64,000 nucleotides of DNA from Perca fluviatilis (taxonomy: Eukaryota > Chordata > Actinopteri > Perciformes > Percidae), in the NCBI RefSeq assembly GCF_010015445.1, contig NC_053133.1, forward strand, positions 496,001-560,000, read 5' to 3'. A program made the translations under genes and the position numbers. The notes under the pieces are model-generated. The model was not told the origin of the DNA. It worked only from the letters and a program-made list of their open reading frames with translations, and searched no databases. Within the stretch, counting starts at the first letter, position 1. Each line of letters begins with the position of its first letter. Of this stretch, positions 34,863 through 46,894 are shown piece after piece.

Positions 34863-35483
34863 AGATGTAACGTTACCTTAGTTCAGTTTAGGCATAATGT
34901 TTTTGACTGTTGCATCATGCTTTGTCCAATGTCACTTTCAACAATAGAAGAACACACCCAAACAATAAAATTACATTGAGGACTCTTCCAGCTCTGATTT
35001 CTCATTCATGGTACAGAGTGCAGAGTTCTTCCTCAATTCATCTACTGCCGAAAATAAATTCAAACACTGAAGATGATGTCATTCTTTGTTGAACAGGAGG
35101 TCTGCAGGCTTTTTCACAATAGTCACAAAACCAAAGAGGGCAGAAGGGGAAGTGTATGTGCCTGCTGTTGACAGCTTTTCTACAGATATACTTTTCTATG
35201 ACACTTTTGTCAATTTGTAGTGTGCTATGCTTACAACCTTGACAGAGAAAGAAAGGCTATCCAGTGACTAGTTGATCAAGGTTTTGTGGAGTACTCACAT
35301 GACAAGTGCGACCACAAATTGCAATGCAGTATCTGTGAATTATGAATTTTGGAATACCCGGCTTGCAGTCCAGCTCAGTTAAGCATGACTGCTAAAATTC
35401 CAAATCCATGTCTTTACGAAGCCTGCATTAAATTATTCCTCAAGAAGCAGTCAGGAGTGCAGTGTAAATAGAAGAGGGTTAGG

Positions 35484-35527
<44 letters not shown>

Positions 35528-36170
35528 CTGACACACAATTTTCAAGGACATTCCTGAACAATTAACTTGCGGTTTTAGCTATCTAGCCCATTAGTCTTGG
35601 GGGTTTGGAGGCAGCCATTGATTTTGGATGTCAGCCACTCTCATTTTATGGAAATTGCACTAAATGGCAGGGAAACAAAAACAAATTGAATTTTCTGTGC
35701 TGTTACTTGTAATGTGAAATTAGATATGTGGCCATGTGTGACTGAACAAGCCAGCCACAGAGACAGAAAGAGCAATGGTGCAGTATGGGTAGGCTACACA
35801 CCATATACATTTTGTTAAGTGCTATTGCTAAAGCGAAGATGTATGTGTAAGGTATAGGTGCAGGTACACAATTTAATTTCTTTTTTGGTATTTTAGCGTT
35901 GTGGATTTTGATAACATTACCAAGATTTATTTATCAATATGTATTTGTAGCTGACATGCAGTATAACACATGTGCTGACATTTTTATTTTGTAGTTTTAG
36001 GATGTGATCATTTTTAAGTGAAATAATTCCAGGCATTCAGCGTCTTCAAGAAAAAGCCACTAAAACATAATTTACCATAAGCCACCTTGAGACACTGAAA
36101 GCTATGTTATCGAAGAATCTTCAACTTCTACACCTATTCAGGGTAAAACAATCTTGATGGTTGTGTATTT
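34863..36170. other. Unassigned sequence with a (GA)n microsatellite
   Basis: No gene recognised. The (GA)n run is at 35489-35526. Confidence 0.5.
35489..35526. repeat. (GA)n microsatellite
   Basis: About 19 GA units in an uninterrupted run. Confidence 0.9.
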
Positions 36171-36640
36171 AAAGGGGAACTTCGGTATTGTATAACCTAG
36201 ATCCTATTTTCCCATGTATTTGTGTCTAAGGGACTAACAATTTTTGAAATTGGTCCAGTATTTAGCGAGAGCGCTGCTCCTATGGGGCAATTACGCATTG
36301 ACAATGTACTGTACGTCTACTAAAAGTGCTTGTTTTGCCACTGACAGGCTCAAATTGTTATTAAATAATGTCCAGCTACACTTTGTGCAGCTTTCATAGC
36401 CGTTACCTTTTGGATACGGACAGTGCCTGAATTGGATCAAAAAAAGTGTCTTGAATATATTTATATTTATATGCATATCTTGGTAATATATTCCTTCAAA
36501 TGTTTGTCTGCATTTGACATCAACTCTTTTACTCTCCAGCCACTGCGGCCACTAGTTTTCCAAAGTTCGCCATGCAGAATTTTCATTATTTTGTGTGAAA
36601 TTCCATTTTATTTGATTAATGTTGAATGTAATTTGATATA
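36171..36640. mobile_element. Possible MITE fragment
   Basis: Starts AAAGGGGAACTTCGGTAT and continues with 'cccatgtatttgtgtctaag', resembling one half of a fish MITE family. The opposite end was not found, so the boundary and identity are uncertain. Confidence 0.35.
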
Positions 36641-37318
36641 ATTTACTTGAATAACTACATTTAAGACCCTTTTAAATTAAATCAAGACTAAATAAAATGT
36701 AGGCTATAAGTCATGAAATATTCAGCTCTCATAAGGTTGTGCATAAAGCTCCTTTTGTATGAAAACTTGCAACCGATTAGAGACACAGACAAAAAAAAAA
36801 AATGAAAAAAGTAGCTACTTGGATGTTGCAGGTGTGTAGAAAATGAATTTAAAGTGGTTAGTAGCAGGCGCTCGGGTGTCACTCAAGTAGAGTTAGCAGG
36901 CATGTGCCCCTGGTGAAGAGAAGCAGAGCACACAAAGCAAAGGTCTGTTGTTGACCCAAATGCACGACTCAGGAATCAAGGATAAAGGTGATTGGTTTAT
37001 TGCTTCAAGAACAATACTATAATACAGGCAAAAGGTATGGGTACACGGAGAAACAAAACAAGGGAACGCTGGAAAGTGAGTCAGCATGGAGCTACAACAA
37101 GTGGACACAGGTGAGTATATAAACACGGGGGAGGGGAAGACAACTAGACACAGGTGAATAATATTAGGGCGGAGACAGATAATCAAAAACGGTGGGAAAC
37201 AAACAAAGGCAGGAAGACAAGTGAAGTGAATGAATACAAACAGTGGATATCAAAATAAAACAGGAAGTCCATGAAAACAAACCGAAAATACAAGAAGAGC
37301 GGAGGCAGATGTGACAGC
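36641..37318. other. Unassigned, possibly old retroelement-derived sequence
   Basis: The stretch 36945-37230 has repeated 'gacacaggtg' and A-rich purine blocks in the style of an old fish LTR or other repeat, but I found no paired terminal repeat. No coding region recognised. Confidence 0.3.
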
Positions 37319-37553
37319 TGCGGAGGAGGAGGAGTCCACACAGCATTCTGGGATAGGAGAAAAATGTGCTCTGGTCTTTAAACCAATCACACAGGAACTT
37401 GTTTTGGTGGAACATGTGTAGGTTCAAAAGTAGTTTTAGCCGTGCAACAGAAAACTCAGATTGGACAGATAGTCTAGCTAGCTGTCTGGATTTACCCTGC
37501 AGAGATCTGAGGAGCAGTTAACCATAGTCCTCACAAATCCACCGGAGTTTAAA
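37319..37553 (-). repeat. Dispersed repeat family R, copy 1
   Basis: Reverse-oriented copy of a family found again at 39790-40030, 41315-41415 and 46895-47006. From right to left it runs through 'ctgcagggtaaatccagaca', 'aaaactacttttgaacctac', 'catgttccaccaaaacaag', then 'accagagcacatttttctcc' and 'cacacagcattctgggat'. It is the only copy here that holds both halves, showing that the separate pieces elsewhere belong to one family. No coding capacity. Confidence 0.7.
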
Positions 37554-38090
37554 GTGGCAGTGTCAAAATATTGTTTTCTAAAAATAAATAGCATATGATA
37601 TAGCACATTTTACACTGCTAAGGAGAAGAAGATACCATTATCAGTGGGTTCCAGTGTGTGGGTTCAAACTGTTAGATACGCTATAGAGATGGAGACCGAT
37701 GATGAGTTAATAGCACATCAGCACTAACAAAAGGATACAGACGCTCTTGTGCCTTGGGTTTCGCAAATATAGTACCCTTAAAGAGTGTTACAGTTAGGTC
37801 TGAAAATAAACAAACACGTTTGCCAATTTCACATATCTCCGCAATGCTGTCAAACCAGAAGTGTTTGTTGTTATTAACGTGAGGTCACAGTGATTCAGTC
37901 TATAACCAATATGAATGAAAGGTATGGGAATGAAACGTCAGCACTCTCTTTCATTTCAAATCAAATGTCCAACAAATGTCCATTTCAAACATCCAGTATG
38001 AAATCTTTCTTTTTTTATTTCACACTGGTGAAAAACATCACAGCAGTTAAGAGATTTACTCAGACTTGTGTAGTGTAGGCATATTTGTAA

Positions 38091-38187
<97 letters not shown>

Positions 38188-38425
38188 CATGGATGTAATA
38201 TTTACATGGGTCTGTCTTGCCAGACATGGGCAAGCTGCGCTGGTGATGTCAGCTTTTGCACAGGGGCCTCCAGTGCCTCCTTAGACATTCAGCACTCTGA
38301 CTGAGGCTGCGGGGAGCTCTGCCAGTCACTGGCCCAATTCTGTCTCTCCATCTTCCTTTTCTCCTCTCGCCTGCCAGAATCTGAAATGCATGGATGAATA
38401 TGCATAATTCTAAACATAGTTACAC

Positions 38426-38466
<41 letters not shown>

Positions 38467-39302
38467 GAACTGTACAGACATAAAATATGAGAAGAAACCT
38501 TAATATGCAATCAGGTTGTTGCAGCCATAGAAAGAATTGGATTATGCAAGAAAGAATTAGATTCTGAAGGGTCCAACAGGAAGACTAATGCACCACAGTA
38601 CAACAACAAACGTCAGAGACAATCACAGAGTAGCCTGCAGCAGACTTTTTTTTGTGCATAAAGAATGCTTGAATATTATTATTATATAAGATAAATAAGT
38701 GAAGAGAAAATAGCCAGGAGGTTAACTCCCACCAGAGGGAGTTAGTTCTAAAGCAGATGGACATTCTGCAAAATACTGCCTGTACTACCACATTGACTTT
38801 CTGCTCACGCTGTAGTGAAAAATCAACAGTTTAAAACTGAGGTCATGTCCTCAGTATTTTGGGGGATGTTGAAATTTTGGCAACTTGTTGCTAGGTTTAA
38901 ATTTTTGTGGAAAATGGGTGTGGAAATAGGATAGGATATGGATCACTGACTACATCAAATTTTACTTGGATATTTAGGCCTCTGCTCCAGTGTTATAAGG
39001 TAATAAGTGATGCAACCAGTATAATGTATGTCCCCTATGGAGAGTGGGTAAATGAAAAAAGGTATATATAAAGCAATCTGATTGGTTTTTAGTCGTGATA
39101 TAATAACCATATACAAAGGCTACGACGTCTGAGAAAAAAACGTTAAACGCAAACAAACTGATCGCTGGTGCCACGGAGGGAAGCCGTTCATCAGCACACA
39201 CACTACCTTGATACAGAACTGGTTTGAAATCAGCAAAGTATCCTTTAAGTGTACGCTGTATTTAGAATATTTTCCCCGCTTTACCTTCTCGCTTTACCAG
39301 AA
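37554..39302. other. Unassigned sequence with microsatellites
   Basis: No gene recognised. A long (GT)n run lies at 38095-38185 and an (AC)n run with ACAT units at about 38424-38466. The Cys-Val frames here are only the GT repeat read as protein. Confidence 0.55.
38095..38185. repeat. (GT)n microsatellite
   Basis: About 45 uninterrupted GT units. Confidence 0.95.
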
Positions 39303-39655
39303 CATGGGTAGGGGTGGCAGTAGCTCAGTCCATGGGGAGTTGGGTTGGGAACCGGCTCAAGTCCCCGTACGGACCAAAGTACGTAGTTTGGACTGGTAGC
39401 TGGAGAGGTGCCAGTTCACCTCCTGGGCACTTCCAATGTGCTCTTGAGTAATGCACCGAACCCCCCCCAACTGTTCGGACGCCTGTCCAGCAGTCGCAGC
39501 CCCCTCACTCTGACATCTCCCCATTAGTGCATGTATAGGACCTGAGCATGTGTGTGTATTTCAGGCCTGTGTGTACTGTGTTCTAACAACAGAGTGAAAA
39601 TGTTTTAATTTCCCCCCTGGGGATCAATAAATTAAATTAAATTAAACAAGGGAGT
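39303..39655 (+). mobile_element. tRNA-derived SINE with an AATTA-type tail
   Basis: The head has an A-box-like TAGCTCAGTCC (about 39321) and a B-box-like GGCTCAAGTCC (about 39354), the internal RNA polymerase III promoter of tRNA-derived SINEs. The body runs through 'ggtgccagttcacctcctgg'. The end reads CCTGGGGATCAATAAATTAA followed by ATTAA repeats, similar to fish LINE 3' ends. It is about 350 bases, non-coding and in plus orientation. Confidence 0.8.
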
Positions 39656-39789
39656 TGCTGTACTACTGCTGTCTCGATCGGTTAGTTTGTTTGTACTCAA
39701 TGACGTTTCACTTCCGGGATTGTTCAGGTGCCGGCGGAAATTCCGCTGGATGTTGCTCATTTCGGCCAGATGTCCGTCACCTTCCACTT
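39656..39789 (+). repeat. Terminal block shared with 43010-43080 (inverted)
   Basis: 'gggagttgctgtactactgc' and 'tgtctcgatcggttagtttg' resemble, on the other strand, the sequence at about 43010-43065 ('ctgctgtctcgatctattag'). The two could be the opposite ends of one larger element or separate copies of one family. Confidence 0.4.
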
Positions 39790-40035
39790 TCTTTGTGTTT
39801 AAACTCGATTTCTGAGGACTATAATTAATTGCTCCTCAAATATCTGCAGGGTAAATCCAGACAGCTAGCTAGATCTGTCCAATCTGAGTTTTCTGTTGCA
39901 CGACTAAAACTACTTTTGAACGTACACATGTTCCACCAAAACAAGTGCCTTCCCGAGGCTATTTTGCAGCGGCACCGTGGCTCCGTCTGGCACTTAGCAC
40001 CGCCCAAGACGATTGGGAAACCGAAAGGATCTTAC
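39790..40035 (+). repeat. Dispersed repeat family R, copy 2 (left half)
   Basis: Plus-oriented counterpart of the right part of 37319-37553, sharing 'ctgcagggtaaatccagaca', 'tctgttgcacgactaaaact' and 'catgttccaccaaaacaag'. It then continues into sequence not present in copy 1 ('cttcccgaggctattttgca'). Confidence 0.7.
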
Positions 40036-40114
40036 ACGATCCGACACGGCACCTCCGATAAATATTTATATTATTTAATGAAAGTTTAATCGATTTTCTT
40101 ACCGTTTTTTCCAG

Positions 40115-40510
40115 CCGAAAGCTAACGAGTTAGCCATCACGGCCGTGTCTTTGGTGTCTTTGTAGCCTTTACAGAAGGTTTTATATGCAGCCTGGAAGTT
40201 GTGCCTCTTTACGGAGTTGTTCAGCAATAAATCCACACTCTTACATCCAAGATTTATCCACTTGATGTCTGTAATTTATCTCGTTTTCGGTCAGTTTTTC
40301 CGCTAGCTGATAGCCGATTTCAACAGCTAATAGCTAATAAGCTAATGATCACAGTCATGTCTTTTCTGTCTTCGTAGCCTTTACAGAAGGTTTTATATCC
40401 AGCCTGGAGCTTGTGCGTCTTTTCGGAGTTGTTCAGCAATACATCCAAACGGTTACATCCAAGATTTATCCACTCGATGTCCATAATTTATCACGTTTTA
40501 GGTCATTTCA
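40115..40510 (+). repeat. 212-bp imperfect tandem duplication
   Basis: 'gcctttacagaaggttttat' occurs at 40165 and 40377. The flanking sequence ('ggagttgttcagcaata', 'acatccaagatttatccact') is also repeated in the same order. Two copies with scattered substitutions. Confidence 0.8.
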
Positions 40511-40689
40511 TCAGCTAGGTCTGTGTTGCCGTCTAGTATAAATCTCCCATGATGCTTTGCAAGTGTGTTTACGTTTTTCATCAGTGGGAATCCATGTCCG
40601 TCCGTCACACAAAGTGGAAAGGTGAGTTCAAAGACCGTAGGAAATGCGAAAACCAAGCGAGAACAAACAGTAAAGTGAAAAAGAGAGAT

Positions 40690-41095
40690 AATGGCGTCAC
40701 TGTTTAGATATTTGGGATACATTTGGGCCTTTTTTTGAAGAAATGTAAATAGTTTGTCATTTATATGAGTTATAACGTTCATACTGTTTATTTTTGCACT
40801 GGATGACTCCAAATATATAGGAGAACTGTTTTAGACAACACAAATTCTTGTGTACCATTTCTCTGTGTGTGATATCAATACATTTGAACATTATTATTTT
40901 GATTATTGGCAAAAGCGTCTGGAATTTTTTTGAAAAAATGTATATATTTTGTCAACTTTATAAGTTATAATGTTTATTTCTTCACAGTTTGACACCCAAG
41001 ACATATGTGAACTGATTTAGACAGGAGATTGGCTTAGCTTTTATTGTTCTGTGTGTGATATCAATAAATATCTGTGAGATTCATTTTCCGTTTTA
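40690..41095 (+). repeat. About 187-bp degenerate tandem duplication
   Basis: 'tctgtgtgtgatatcaata' occurs near 40862 and 41048, each preceded by related blocks ('gaagaaatgtaaatagtttg' versus 'gaaaaaatgtatatattttg'). Two diverged copies. Confidence 0.65.
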
Positions 41096-41314
41096 TTTAT
41101 TTATTTGTTTTTAAGATCATACAACCTTTTTTTACATTCAATTGACCTCACTACAGCACAAATATTCTAAAAGCCCAGTTTTTCCTGAAAAAAATGATGT
41201 ACATTGATTGAATGTGGACAACAGGGTTGATGTTTTACAAGCTTTTTTAGAAAATAAAACCAGACGGAAAAGTAATTGTAAAAATGGCCTTAGGTTCCTG
41301 AGGGTTAAAGAAAT

Positions 41315-41420
41315 GCCAATAAACCAGAGCACATTTTTCTCCCATGCCAGAGTGCTGTGTGAACTAGCCAGACCCTCCTCTGCAGCGCTGTGGAAGAAGG
41401 TCTGGCAATGCAAGACTAGT
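41315..41420 (+). repeat. Dispersed repeat family R, terminal piece, copy 3
   Basis: Shares 'aaagaaatgccaataaacca', 'gagcacatttttctcccat' and 'ggtctggcaatgc' with other family R copies. It ends near an AGACTAGTTTG sequence where the inverted repeat of 41421-43010 begins. Confidence 0.7.
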
Positions 41421-43010
41421 TTGTTTGTGTCATTGTATGCCTTTCTTTAGCGTTAAGCAAAAGAAATAGCCTGTGTTAGCTGCTAATGTAGGCTAATATT
41501 AGCTGTGTTGCGTTCCATAGCAACCGCTTGGGTATGTGCAGGCAGTTAGCCAGCCCAGGAGGGGCTATTTTATTTTGAGCCTGATTATTTATTGATAAAA
41601 ATAAATATTTAAATTGGAATGTGAGTAAAACTTTCATATTGCCATACTTGATGGCCATTTTATAAAAGCAATAGTTCACTTCATCACGATCAGAAACATC
41701 CATTACTTCTGTTACATCATGTATAGCTTCATGAGTCCTAATAAGTGGAATCAGTGGCGATAAGTTTGCAAAGTATTTTACAGGTCTGTAAAATGTCTGA
41801 CCCGCATTAGAGCAGACAAAGGAAAAATGATAGACGCTATTGGAATGAGTTTTAGAATAAAGCAGCCCCATGTCCACCTTTCCTGTCAGCTTGAGAAACA
41901 TTTATACTATTGAAGGGCTGACTCGAAGAGAACTGTTGCTCCGCTGCTGTTATCTAACCACGTTTCAGTTAAAAGCATGGAATCCAGATTGCATGGAGTA
42001 ATAAGGTGATTAACTAAAAATGACTTCTTGGAATGGGATCTGATATAGAGCAGAGCTTTGTAGTATTAATGGAAGTCCACAGAGCGGTGTGACATTGACA
42101 TTGGACAGATTACAGGTTAGTCAGATTTGGAGCTGGCGTTGAGTGTGCCTCTCTCATTACTACCCATCAGAGTGGGAACAGAGAACGATGATCTGGGAAC
42201 AGTCATGTGGCCATCATTGTAGCCTATACAATCTATTTGTATCTAATCTATGTGGATGTTGTAATCAGTTGTGTTAACTGGACTGCTTTCTACAGAGTGT
42301 GATGCTGGGCAGAGTGAGGAGGTTAAGGCCAGGGAGGTGATGGGGGGGTGAATGAAATATCCCTGCAGTAAAGGCATGTGTCACAGCTGGCCAGGGGATC
42401 ACAGCCAACACTGGAGGTGGTTGCCAAGAGGGAGTTTCGGGGAACAAAATGGACCACAGGGCAGAGAAAAAGGCAAGGGGCCAAGAGTAACTTTTATGCC
42501 AGCATTGAATATATCTAGGGTCTTATTTAAGCAATATCTCACGACAGGCCATGGTATGTTGTGATTATATCAAAGCTAAAGGGCGTTGTTCAGCCCGACA
42601 CAAAGCTGTTATATGTTAATCACAATCACATATTTGGCTGTTTGACTCTCTGTGGTCTCTACATTAAGAATCATACAGATGTTTGTAGAGGCGAAACTGC
42701 TCAGCCAGTCTTCTCAGCCGACCGTGTTGAACTGAAAGCGCAATGTGCGCTGAGTTACAAAAATTCAGACGTGCAACGCGCTGGTAACGACACAATGACC
42801 ATAAATCAAGCATTATAGTCACATTCTGATTTAAATTGATTTATATTAATAAATGATCATGTATACAATAAAATAGTCCCTTCTGGACTGGCTAACTGCA
42901 CATACCCAGGTGGTTGCTATGGAATGCAGTACAAATAACATTAGCCTACACTAGCAGCTAGCACAGGCTTTTGCTTAACGCTAAAGGAAGGCACATAATA
43001 ACACAAACTA
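41421..43010. repeat. Inverted-repeat block with about 190-bp arms
   Basis: The left arm (about 41421-41625) and right arm (about 42822-43010, opposite orientation) share 'tttagcgttaagcaaaag', 'gctaatgtaggctaat', 'cctgtgttagctgcta' and 'ccatagcaacc', with moderate divergence. About 1.2 kb lies between, including a LINE endonuclease relic. The block may be a decayed DNA element with subterminal inverted repeats, or two opposite insertions of one family. Confidence 0.6.
41907..42056 (-). pseudogene. LINE apurinic-type endonuclease N-terminal relic
   Basis: A 49-codon minus-strand frame with no ATG reads ALLYIRSHSKKSFLVNHLI, then NLDSMLLTETWLDN, then a TAG at 41907-41909. The phrase LxETWL, with its Glu, is the metal-binding part of the endonuclease of L2/CR1-group LINEs, which nicks target DNA before reverse transcription. 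Only this fragment remains. It is short but specific. Confidence 0.6.
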
Positions 43011-43448
43011 ATAGATCGAGACAGCAGTAGACCAGCAAATAACCAATGTTGCTAACTCCCATTTTCTGGGAGGTAAAATGTTTTGTCAATGGAGTCTTAT
43101 TATAACACTTCCTCTCAATCACCTGATGTTGATTATGAATCTTTCTTCTTATATATTTTAACAGTCTGTCTTTGTTGTTTAGTCAGGGTTTATTTCAGGC
43201 TTCCATTTAAATGGCAGCATTGACAAAGCCTCACCGAGCTGGACTGACGTGTCAACCACTGGCGAAGAAAGGTTGCATATGGATGGATCATTCTTAACAC
43301 TGCGACTGACCGACACAGCGGCTGACAGCTGCCTCTGATGTATGGACATCCCACTACCCCTGTTACTGGAGCTGACACACTTTCCTCAAAGCTTTTTCCT
43401 CTAAAAAGGATTGATTGATCGAGGGCATTCAGATTTTCTCTCCTCATT

Positions 43449-43538
<90 letters not shown>

Positions 43539-44912
43539 TATCTGCAGGGCTTCACTATTTCAGTGAGCTAATATTGCCGTTTTTATCTCACTAATGTTGG
43601 GATATATGGATGGTGATGCTGGTCCATCTGTCCGTCCAACATTTTGGCCCAGAGTTACATACTTTGACAGCTTTTATGATATTTTATAAGCAAATAGGTT
43701 GGTTAACCATAAGGCCCAAAATGGCAGTTTTTACCAGCAGTTATCTTTTACTTCAGTGTATTATATTTGAGCTGCATTTCGATCAGAAATGGGAATAATT
43801 AAATGACACCAGCCTTTACAATGTCATTTCATGTCAAAAAGAGAGAGCAAGATAATAAAAAAGAGTGAAAGCACACACATGTGGTTGAGTGTGATTGCGT
43901 ATGAAAAGAAGGTCAGAGGTGAGCGCAAACTCAACATTTATTTGGAAATTATTCTCAGTTATTTTCTGGTTTATCTGTTAAGCGGAGCTATACAGCAGAC
44001 TGGTGTCTTTTCTAACACTGACAACTAGAGTTTAACGTGTGGACAGCTGTCTCATATGTATGTATGGGTCCATTGCGGTTCATTAAGTAGTCTCCAGTAT
44101 GAAAGTCCATCCTAAACACACCTACCAGTAAGAAAACTCAATATGCTCAATATTTCAGACAGAGGGATACGAATTTGAAGAATTACAAAGTGTAAAACAT
44201 TTTAGTTTAGCGGATGATTATGTTTTATTATATTATATTCTCCTTTGCTTTTTTGCTATCCACTTGCTGTCTCTGCAATTTTCTTCTGACAGTAAAAACA
44301 ACAACATCAACAACTGTAAACATAAATCACCAAATGTGACTCATTTAAACTTATTGCAAATCAGTCTGTTACTATATTTTCATTAAAATGTGCATCTAGA
44401 GCTTTGAAATAATGTTGCTGACAAACAGATGATAGATGATGTTGATGTCTTAGTCAGAAATAAAGTTGTGGTTACAGAAATTTAGAATGGCTACTAAGAA
44501 TAATGTAATATTTATCCAGCCATTGCCCCTTGTGTTATCTTTTCTTTAGACAATTAGTGATAATGGTCGCTATAAATAGCCACAACAATGGGACAGCTAA
44601 TCTGGTGCTGTCATCTGGTGCTGTGAAGCTCACTGATGTGTTGCAATTGGTTAAATTACACATCTTCTTAGCCTTTCTTCTCATTGGCAGATCTAACAAG
44701 TGGTGAATTGATGTGCAAACGGATATTTAAGGGTGTTTCCACATCTTTTATGGCTAATTGTAGGAGTGGAAATGAGGCGCATGTGCTCCCATTTCCACAT
44801 TGATTGAAAAAAATAAATAAATAAAAAACAGGCGCACATGCAGCTTTAAAACTCTGATAAAAAGAGTATGCACATTTTTGTCTTCATCTACATAGTTTTA
44901 TACATCTGGCCC
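43011..44912. other. Unassigned sequence with a (GT)n microsatellite
   Basis: No gene recognised. The (GT)n run with a short CG extension is at 43453-43538. Confidence 0.5.
43453..43538. repeat. (GT)n(CG)n microsatellite
   Basis: About 38 GT units followed by a short CG run. The His-Thr frame over it is an artefact. Confidence 0.95.
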
Positions 44913-45505
44913 CAGAGGCCTGTACTACGAAGCAAGATCAACATGCCCTGGATTTCTTTCAGTAATCCGGCTTCACCTAACCTAACAACCGCGGTCCCGG
45001 ATAACCTGTATCACGACGCTGGTTATCAACTAGTTCAGTCAACTCAGGGTTTCCCAATCCAGCGGCGCGCGCGTTCACATAAAAGAGGCGAGGTTTGCGC
45101 ACCACGACCAATCGCAAACATCTACCAGAGCAGCATATTCTTGTTTAAACAAGAAGAGCAAACTATAACACAGACACGGTTTTACAGGCATAACGCAATA
45201 CAGTCGCTGCTTCCTAAAACAGGAAGGAAAGCTGGCAAAAAAAAAATTAAAAATAGCCGACGCTGTAGATGTTTAAATCACAACGCTTATTAATATCACT
45301 TCCTCATCATTCAGGACCAAGATCTAACCATAAGTACACTTGGGCTTTCCATAAACTGTCGTTGCTTTAGCCTATAATTTCAGTTGTAACCCTGGCAGTG
45401 GGAAGCGATCGTGAGAGCAAATAAAAAATATAAAAACATAATTCAAACCGATGTGCGCATTGGCGACACACGGCTCAAGAAGCCGATATTTAATTCCCTC
45501 TCATT

Positions 45506-45508
<3 letters not shown>

Positions 45509-45567
<59 letters not shown>
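45509..45567. repeat. (AT)n microsatellite
   Basis: About 29 AT units inside element copy A. Confidence 0.95.
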
Positions 45568-45568
<1 letters not shown>

Positions 45569-45638
45569 CATACAAATACCAATCAGGGAATGTTAACGGG
45601 GTTGTCAATCTCTAAATGTTTAAATTTTTATGAGCGCC

Positions 45639-45646
45639 TTTTTTTT

Positions 45647-45684
<38 letters not shown>

Positions 45685-45687
45685 ACC

Positions 45688-45733
<46 letters not shown>

Positions 45734-45754
45734 CTCCTCTCTCTCTCTCTCTCT
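45639..45754. repeat. T-rich low-complexity tract with (CT)n
   Basis: Almost pure T from 45639 to 45733, broken by CTC and CCCC, then a CT run to 45754. Length here is unreliable in any assembly. The Phe- and Lys-rich frames over it are artefacts. Confidence 0.9.
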
Positions 45755-46019
45755 GCACCGAGTTCCGCCTGATCTTCTTTAAGAATGGTGACGCCGTTAT
45801 CAATCGAGTATTGATTGGTCAGTAGGCGGTGCTTTAACACCGGTTGATCTCTGATCTCCAACTTAACCTGCTCCCGAACAGGTTATGTGTTCAGCATGAG
45901 TTACCACGGCGATTGAACCCGATAACAACTGATCCACCTTCGTAGTACAGAAAATCCTGGGTTGAACCTGAAGTTAGCTCGTTAACGCCAAATCCTGCTT
46001 CGTAGTACAGGCCTCAGAG

Positions 46020-46553
46020 GCTTCCCACTGCCAGGGTTGACACTGAAATTATAGGCTAAAGCAACGACACTTTATGGAAAGCAGAAATTATAGGCTAAAG
46101 CAACGACACTTTATGGAAAGCACAAGTGTAATTATGGTCAGATCTTGGTCCTGACTGATGAGGAAGTGATATTAATAAGCGTTGTGATTTAAACATCTAC
46201 AGCGTCGGCTTTTTTTTGCCAGCTTTCCTTCCTGTTTTAGGAAGCAGCGACTGTATTGCGTTATGCCTGTAAAACCGTGTCTGTGTTCTTCATATTTATG
46301 TAGAATTATAGTTTGCTCTTCTTGTTTAAAATATGCGGCTCTGGTAGATGTTTGCGATTGGTCGTGGTGCGCAAACCTCGCCTCTTTTATGTGAACGTGC
46401 GCGCCGCTGGATTGGGAAACCCTGAGTTGACTGAACTAGTTGATAACCAGCGTCGTAGTACAGGTTATGCGGGACCACGGTTGTTAGGTTAGGTGAAGCC
46501 GGATTACTGAAAGAAATCCAGGCCATGTTGATCTTGCTTCGTAGTACAGGCCT
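46020..46553 (-). mobile_element. Inverted partial copy B of the same element
   Basis: Reverse complement of 44916-45406 with scattered differences. It runs from 'gcttcccactgccagggtt' at 46020 to a complete AGGCCT...GTAC terminus at 46553. It contains a 39-bp direct duplication (units starting at 46045 and 46084) that is not in copy A. The other terminus is absent, so it is a truncated copy joined almost directly to copy A in opposite orientation. Confidence 0.8.
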
Positions 46554-46894
46554 CTGGTCTTCCAGTATGTACACATGCATTTCGGAATGACATGCACTAT
46601 TGGGTGCCCTGTTTACATATGTTGACACAGACGTTTATAAAAAAGACTTTAAATTTGATCATTTCACTGTGTATATATAAAATTGGCATACTAATGACTG
46701 ACACCCCTATTTTAATTTATTTCTGCTTGATTTTGTTTGTTGTCTTGAACTTATATTGAAGATTAACAAAACACTAACAAAAAATATGTTGACATGTCAT
46801 GACATGTCTTTGTGCTTTATCTTAAATTGTTGTTCACTTTCTTGCTCTGTCTTTTGTATGTAATACAAAGATCAAACAAATTGGTTCATTCGTT
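46554..46894. other. Unassigned spacer
   Basis: No gene or repeat recognised. Confidence 0.5.

Larger units (their letters stand above)
44916..46014. mobile_element. DNA element with AGGCCTGTACTACGAAGC ends, copy A
   Basis: Both ends read AGGCCTGTACTACGAAGC inward (44916 onward, and 46014 backward). CAG lies just outside each end (44913-44915, 46015-46017), consistent with a 3-bp duplication. The interior has an (AT)n run, a long T-rich low-complexity tract and related terminal-type motifs near the right end ('cttcgtagtacag' at about 45942). The 141-codon frame at 44868 crosses the left end and also occurs in copy B, so it is repeat sequence and not a gene I can name. The 3-bp duplication suggests PIF/Harbinger, tentatively. 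Confidence 0.7.

Noticed and set aside
38066..38304. Cys-Val repeat protein frames
   Set aside because: They are only the (GT)n microsatellite translated; no start context or conserved flanks.
41476..41901. 141-codon minus-strand frame
   Set aside because: Starts in the inverted-repeat arm region and shows no recognisable protein motif; the only supported coding relic nearby is 41907-42056.
43190..43555. His-Thr repeat frame on the minus strand
   Set aside because: Translation of the (GT)n run; not a gene.
44868..45293. 141-codon plus-strand frame repeated at 46326-46628
   Set aside because: Both lie in copies of the same non-autonomous DNA element; similarity reflects repeat identity, not a gene family.
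45590..45861. Phe-rich and Lys-rich frames
   Set aside because: Translation of a T-rich tract on both strands.
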